Positions 62,281 to 64,000 of a stretch of 64,000 bases of DNA are shown piece after piece (positions within the stretch are counted from its first letter, which is position 1; each line of letters starts with the position of its first letter). The DNA is from Sphingobium aromaticiconvertens (lineage in GTDB: Bacteria; Pseudomonadota; Alphaproteobacteria; Sphingomonadales; Sphingomonadaceae). The notes beneath the pieces are model-generated. The model worked only from the letters and a program-made list of their open reading frames with translations, was not told where the DNA came from and made no database searches. The position numbers and the translations under genes are program-made. The stretch is from assembly GCF_037154075.1 (NCBI RefSeq), contig NZ_JBANRJ010000001.1:800001-864000 (forward strand), read 5' to 3'.

Positions 62281-63153
62281 TCACTTTTTGGGGCGATAAA
62301 CCTGATCTTCGGTCGGGAACTGCCGTGTCCTGACTTCGGCGGCGTAGCGTTCCGCCGCTCCTTCGATGGTTTCGCCGATCGCTTCATAGCGTTTGACGAA
62401 GCGCGGAACCCGGTCGAACATGCCCAGCATATCTTCCGTCACCAGCACCTGTCCGTCGCAATGGGCCGACGCGCCAATGCCGATCACGGGGATGTCCAGA
62501 CTGTCGGTAATCGCTACCGCCAGCTCCTCCATCACGCCTTCCAGCACCACGGCGAAGGCACCCGCCTGCGCGACGGCGCGGGCGTCCGCCATGATCCGGG
62601 CATGTTCTTCCTGGCTCTTGCCGCGCGCGCCATAGCCGCCCAGCGCGTTTACGGCCTGCGGGGTCAGCCCGACATGGGCCATTACCGGAATGCCGCGTTT
62701 GCTGAGGAAAGAGATGGTTTCGGCCATCGCCTCGCCCCCCTCCAGCTTTACCGCCGCGCAGCCGGTTTCGGCCAGAATCCGGCTGGCGCTGGCAAAGGCT
62801 GCCTGCGGCGATGCCTCGTAACAGCCGAATGGCATGTCGACCAAAACGACGCTGTGATAGCTGCCCCGCACGACCGCCGCGCCATGCGCGCACATCATGT
62901 CCAGCGTCACCGCCAGCGTGGAGGGCAAGCCATAGATCACTTGTCCCAGCGAATCGCCGACCAGCAACATGTCGCAATGCGGGTCCAGCAATTGCGCCTG
63001 CCGCGCGGTATAGGCGGTCAGCATCACCAGCGGTTCCGCCGTCTTCCCCTCGAACTTGCGGCGCTGGATCGCGGGCACGGTCAGCCGCTTCATCGGAGCA
63101 GGGGTGGGATTGGCGCGGCTGGTCGCGGTGTCGATGGTGAAGGTCGTGGACAT
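62281..63153 (-). CDS. panB: 3-methyl-2-oxobutanoate hydroxymethyltransferase
   Basis: 290 residues from ATG 63153. The TIM-barrel enzyme shows MLTAYTARQAQLLDPHCDMLLVGDS (first block; Asp metal ligand), GSYHSVVLVDMPFGCYE with the second Asp, AVKLEGGEAMAE, and PVMAHVGLTPQAVNALGGYG. IGASAHCDGQVLVTEDMLGM is also diagnostic. It transfers a hydroxymethyl group from 5,10-methylene-THF to 2-oxoisovalerate, making ketopantoate, the first step to pantothenate. panC is not in the window. Length normal (260-290). Confidence 0.97.
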   Translation of the reverse strand: MSTTFTIDTATSRANPTPAPMKRLTVPAIQRRKFEGKTAEPLVMLTAYTARQAQLLDPHCDMLLVGDSLGQVIYGLPSTLAVTLDMMCAHGAAVVRGSYHSVVLVDMPFGCYEASPQAAFASASRILAETGCAAVKLEGGEAMAETISFLSKRGIPVMAHVGLTPQAVNALGGYGARGKSQEEHARIMADARAVAQAGAFAVVLEGVMEELAVAITDSLDIPVIGIGASAHCDGQVLVTEDMLGMFDRVPRFVKRYEAIGETIEGAAERYAAEVRTRQFPTEDQVYRPKK

Positions 63154-63278
63154 GGGATGGATGACTAGCCCCCTTGGAGGAAGGTCGCAACAACGCAGCC
63201 GCATAGCGTTCCGTCGACACCAGTCTTCACGCTCTATAAGCCTGAACATCCCGGCACGGACGAGAGGCCCATTATCCG

Positions 63279-63953
63279 ATGAACTTCATGCAATGGCTGA
63301 ACTCGCTCGACGAATTGCTGTTCGAGGTCATTAGCTGGATCGTCTTTTTCCCGGTGACGCTCTGGAAGGCCTTGCGCCACCCGCTGGCGATCATGGAGGC
63401 TACCGAAGCCGAACTGCAAAAGCCTGATGATGAACAATTCACCCGCGTCCTCAGCCCGCCGCTGTTCCTGGTGATCGCACTTCTGATCTCGCATGCTTTG
63501 GAACTGGCGGTCGTCGGTGACAATCCGATCGTCGGCGATCATCATGGTCTGGCGGGACTGGTCAACGACAACGGCTCGCTGTTGCTGCTGCGCCTGATCG
63601 TCTTCAGCGTCTTTCCCATCATCTTCGCGACCCGGCTGGTACGCGCCCGGCATGACCCCCTGGATCGCGCAACCCTTAAGGCGCCCTTCTACGCCCAATG
63701 CTTCCTTGTCGCGCCATTCTCGCTTGCCCTCAGCATCGGTTCGGTGTTCATGCGTGACTATGGCGTCCCGCTGGCGCCTCTTGTCGGACTGGCGCTGATC
63801 CTGGGCGCCTTGATCAGCTATGGGCTGGTGCAGTCGCTATGGTTTGCGCGAAAACTCGACCGGCGGCTGTTCGTTGGCTTTGGCCAGGCCAGCATCGCCA
63901 TGGTCGAATCCCTCGCTGTCCATATTCCACTTCTGTATCTGTTCGCGCTCTGA
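63279..63953 (+). CDS. Conserved membrane protein, four to five helices
   Basis: 224 residues. Begins MNFMQWLNSLDELLFEVISW with an amphipathic and a hydrophobic segment (VISWIVFFPVTLWKAL). Further hydrophobic segments lie at about residues 65-85, 105-120, 135-160, 165-185 and 205-222. The layout resembles YIP1-like or permease-annotated small membrane proteins of sphingomonads. No catalytic motif is visible. Divergent from panB with a 125-base gap. Confidence 0.7.
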   Translation: MNFMQWLNSLDELLFEVISWIVFFPVTLWKALRHPLAIMEATEAELQKPDDEQFTRVLSPPLFLVIALLISHALELAVVGDNPIVGDHHGLAGLVNDNGSLLLLRLIVFSVFPIIFATRLVRARHDPLDRATLKAPFYAQCFLVAPFSLALSIGSVFMRDYGVPLAPLVGLALILGALISYGLVQSLWFARKLDRRLFVGFGQASIAMVESLAVHIPLLYLFAL

Positions 63954-64000
63954 CGCGGTTACTATGGGAGTTCTGTCGTCCCCCGTATATGAGTCGGGAC

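Noticed and set aside
1..64000. CRISPR arrays, rRNA operon, replication origin
   Set aside because: No regularly spaced repeats, no rRNA-like stretches and no cluster of DnaA-type boxes were seen while reading the window.

Overview
The window looks like a chromosome segment of a Sphingomonadaceae alphaproteobacterium (Sphingobium, Sphingomonas or Novosphingobium type). The clues are the overall GC-rich coding style, a PopZ-like (DUF2497) protein next to a TolC-type protein and a PCMT-like methyltransferase, the yfgM-bamB-der order, and an exopolysaccharide locus with a short Wza-type lipoprotein plus parallel-beta-helix lyases. Genus assignment is inference only.

Region 1, about 1-24,800: a large exopolysaccharide locus. 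The minus-strand block (1-9,691) runs FlaA1/PglF-type 4,6-dehydratase, DegT aminotransferase, sulfotransferase, Wzy-type polymerase, Wza-type export lipoprotein, outer-membrane beta-barrel protein, secreted pectate-lyase-like protein, and a glycosyltransferase that runs off the left edge. A divergent plus-strand block (10,105-19,844) holds an 18-codon upstream ORF, a PglA-like glycosyltransferase, a PglC-like initiating sugar-phosphate transferase, a sugar formyltransferase, a PIG-L deacetylase, an orphan LuxR-type response regulator, a Wzx-type flippase, an acyltransferase with SGNH domain, and a second pectate-lyase-like lipoprotein. A minus-strand trio (metallophosphoesterase, ATP-grasp ligase, NAD-dependent epimerase), a second PglA-like glycosyltransferase and a HAD-IIB phosphomannomutase-like gene close the locus. 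Together they suggest a Wzx/Wzy-type polymer carrying an N-formylated amino sugar, possibly sulfated and acylated.

Region 2, about 24,800-43,800: an accessory region centred on osmotic stress. A tightly packed minus-strand operon reads ectA-ectB-ectC-ectD-ask-MFS-proP-like-mscS, with a divergent MarR regulator (EctR type). It makes ectoine and hydroxyectoine and brings its own transporters and a mechanosensitive valve. Further along the same strand are a truncated, frameshifted SLC13 permease, a DUF389 membrane protein and a ClC channel/antiporter, then a very AT-rich stretch. The right part is decayed: an IS5/IS427-type element with a frameshifted transposase, broken ORFs, and a tyrosine integrase killed by an amber codon and a frameshift, lying next to a tRNA-Cys gene. 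This is the layout of an old integrative element.

Region 3, about 43,800-64,000: core genes. tRNA-Cys, PCMT-like protein, TolC, PopZ-like protein, S9 peptidase, a TonB C-terminal-like protein, valS, a MATE transporter, a HerA-like ATPase, an acyltransferase, a luciferase-like oxidoreductase, an Hpt protein, a TusA-like protein, der, bamB, a YfgM-like protein, panB and a membrane protein. I found no rRNA genes, CRISPR arrays or replication origins.
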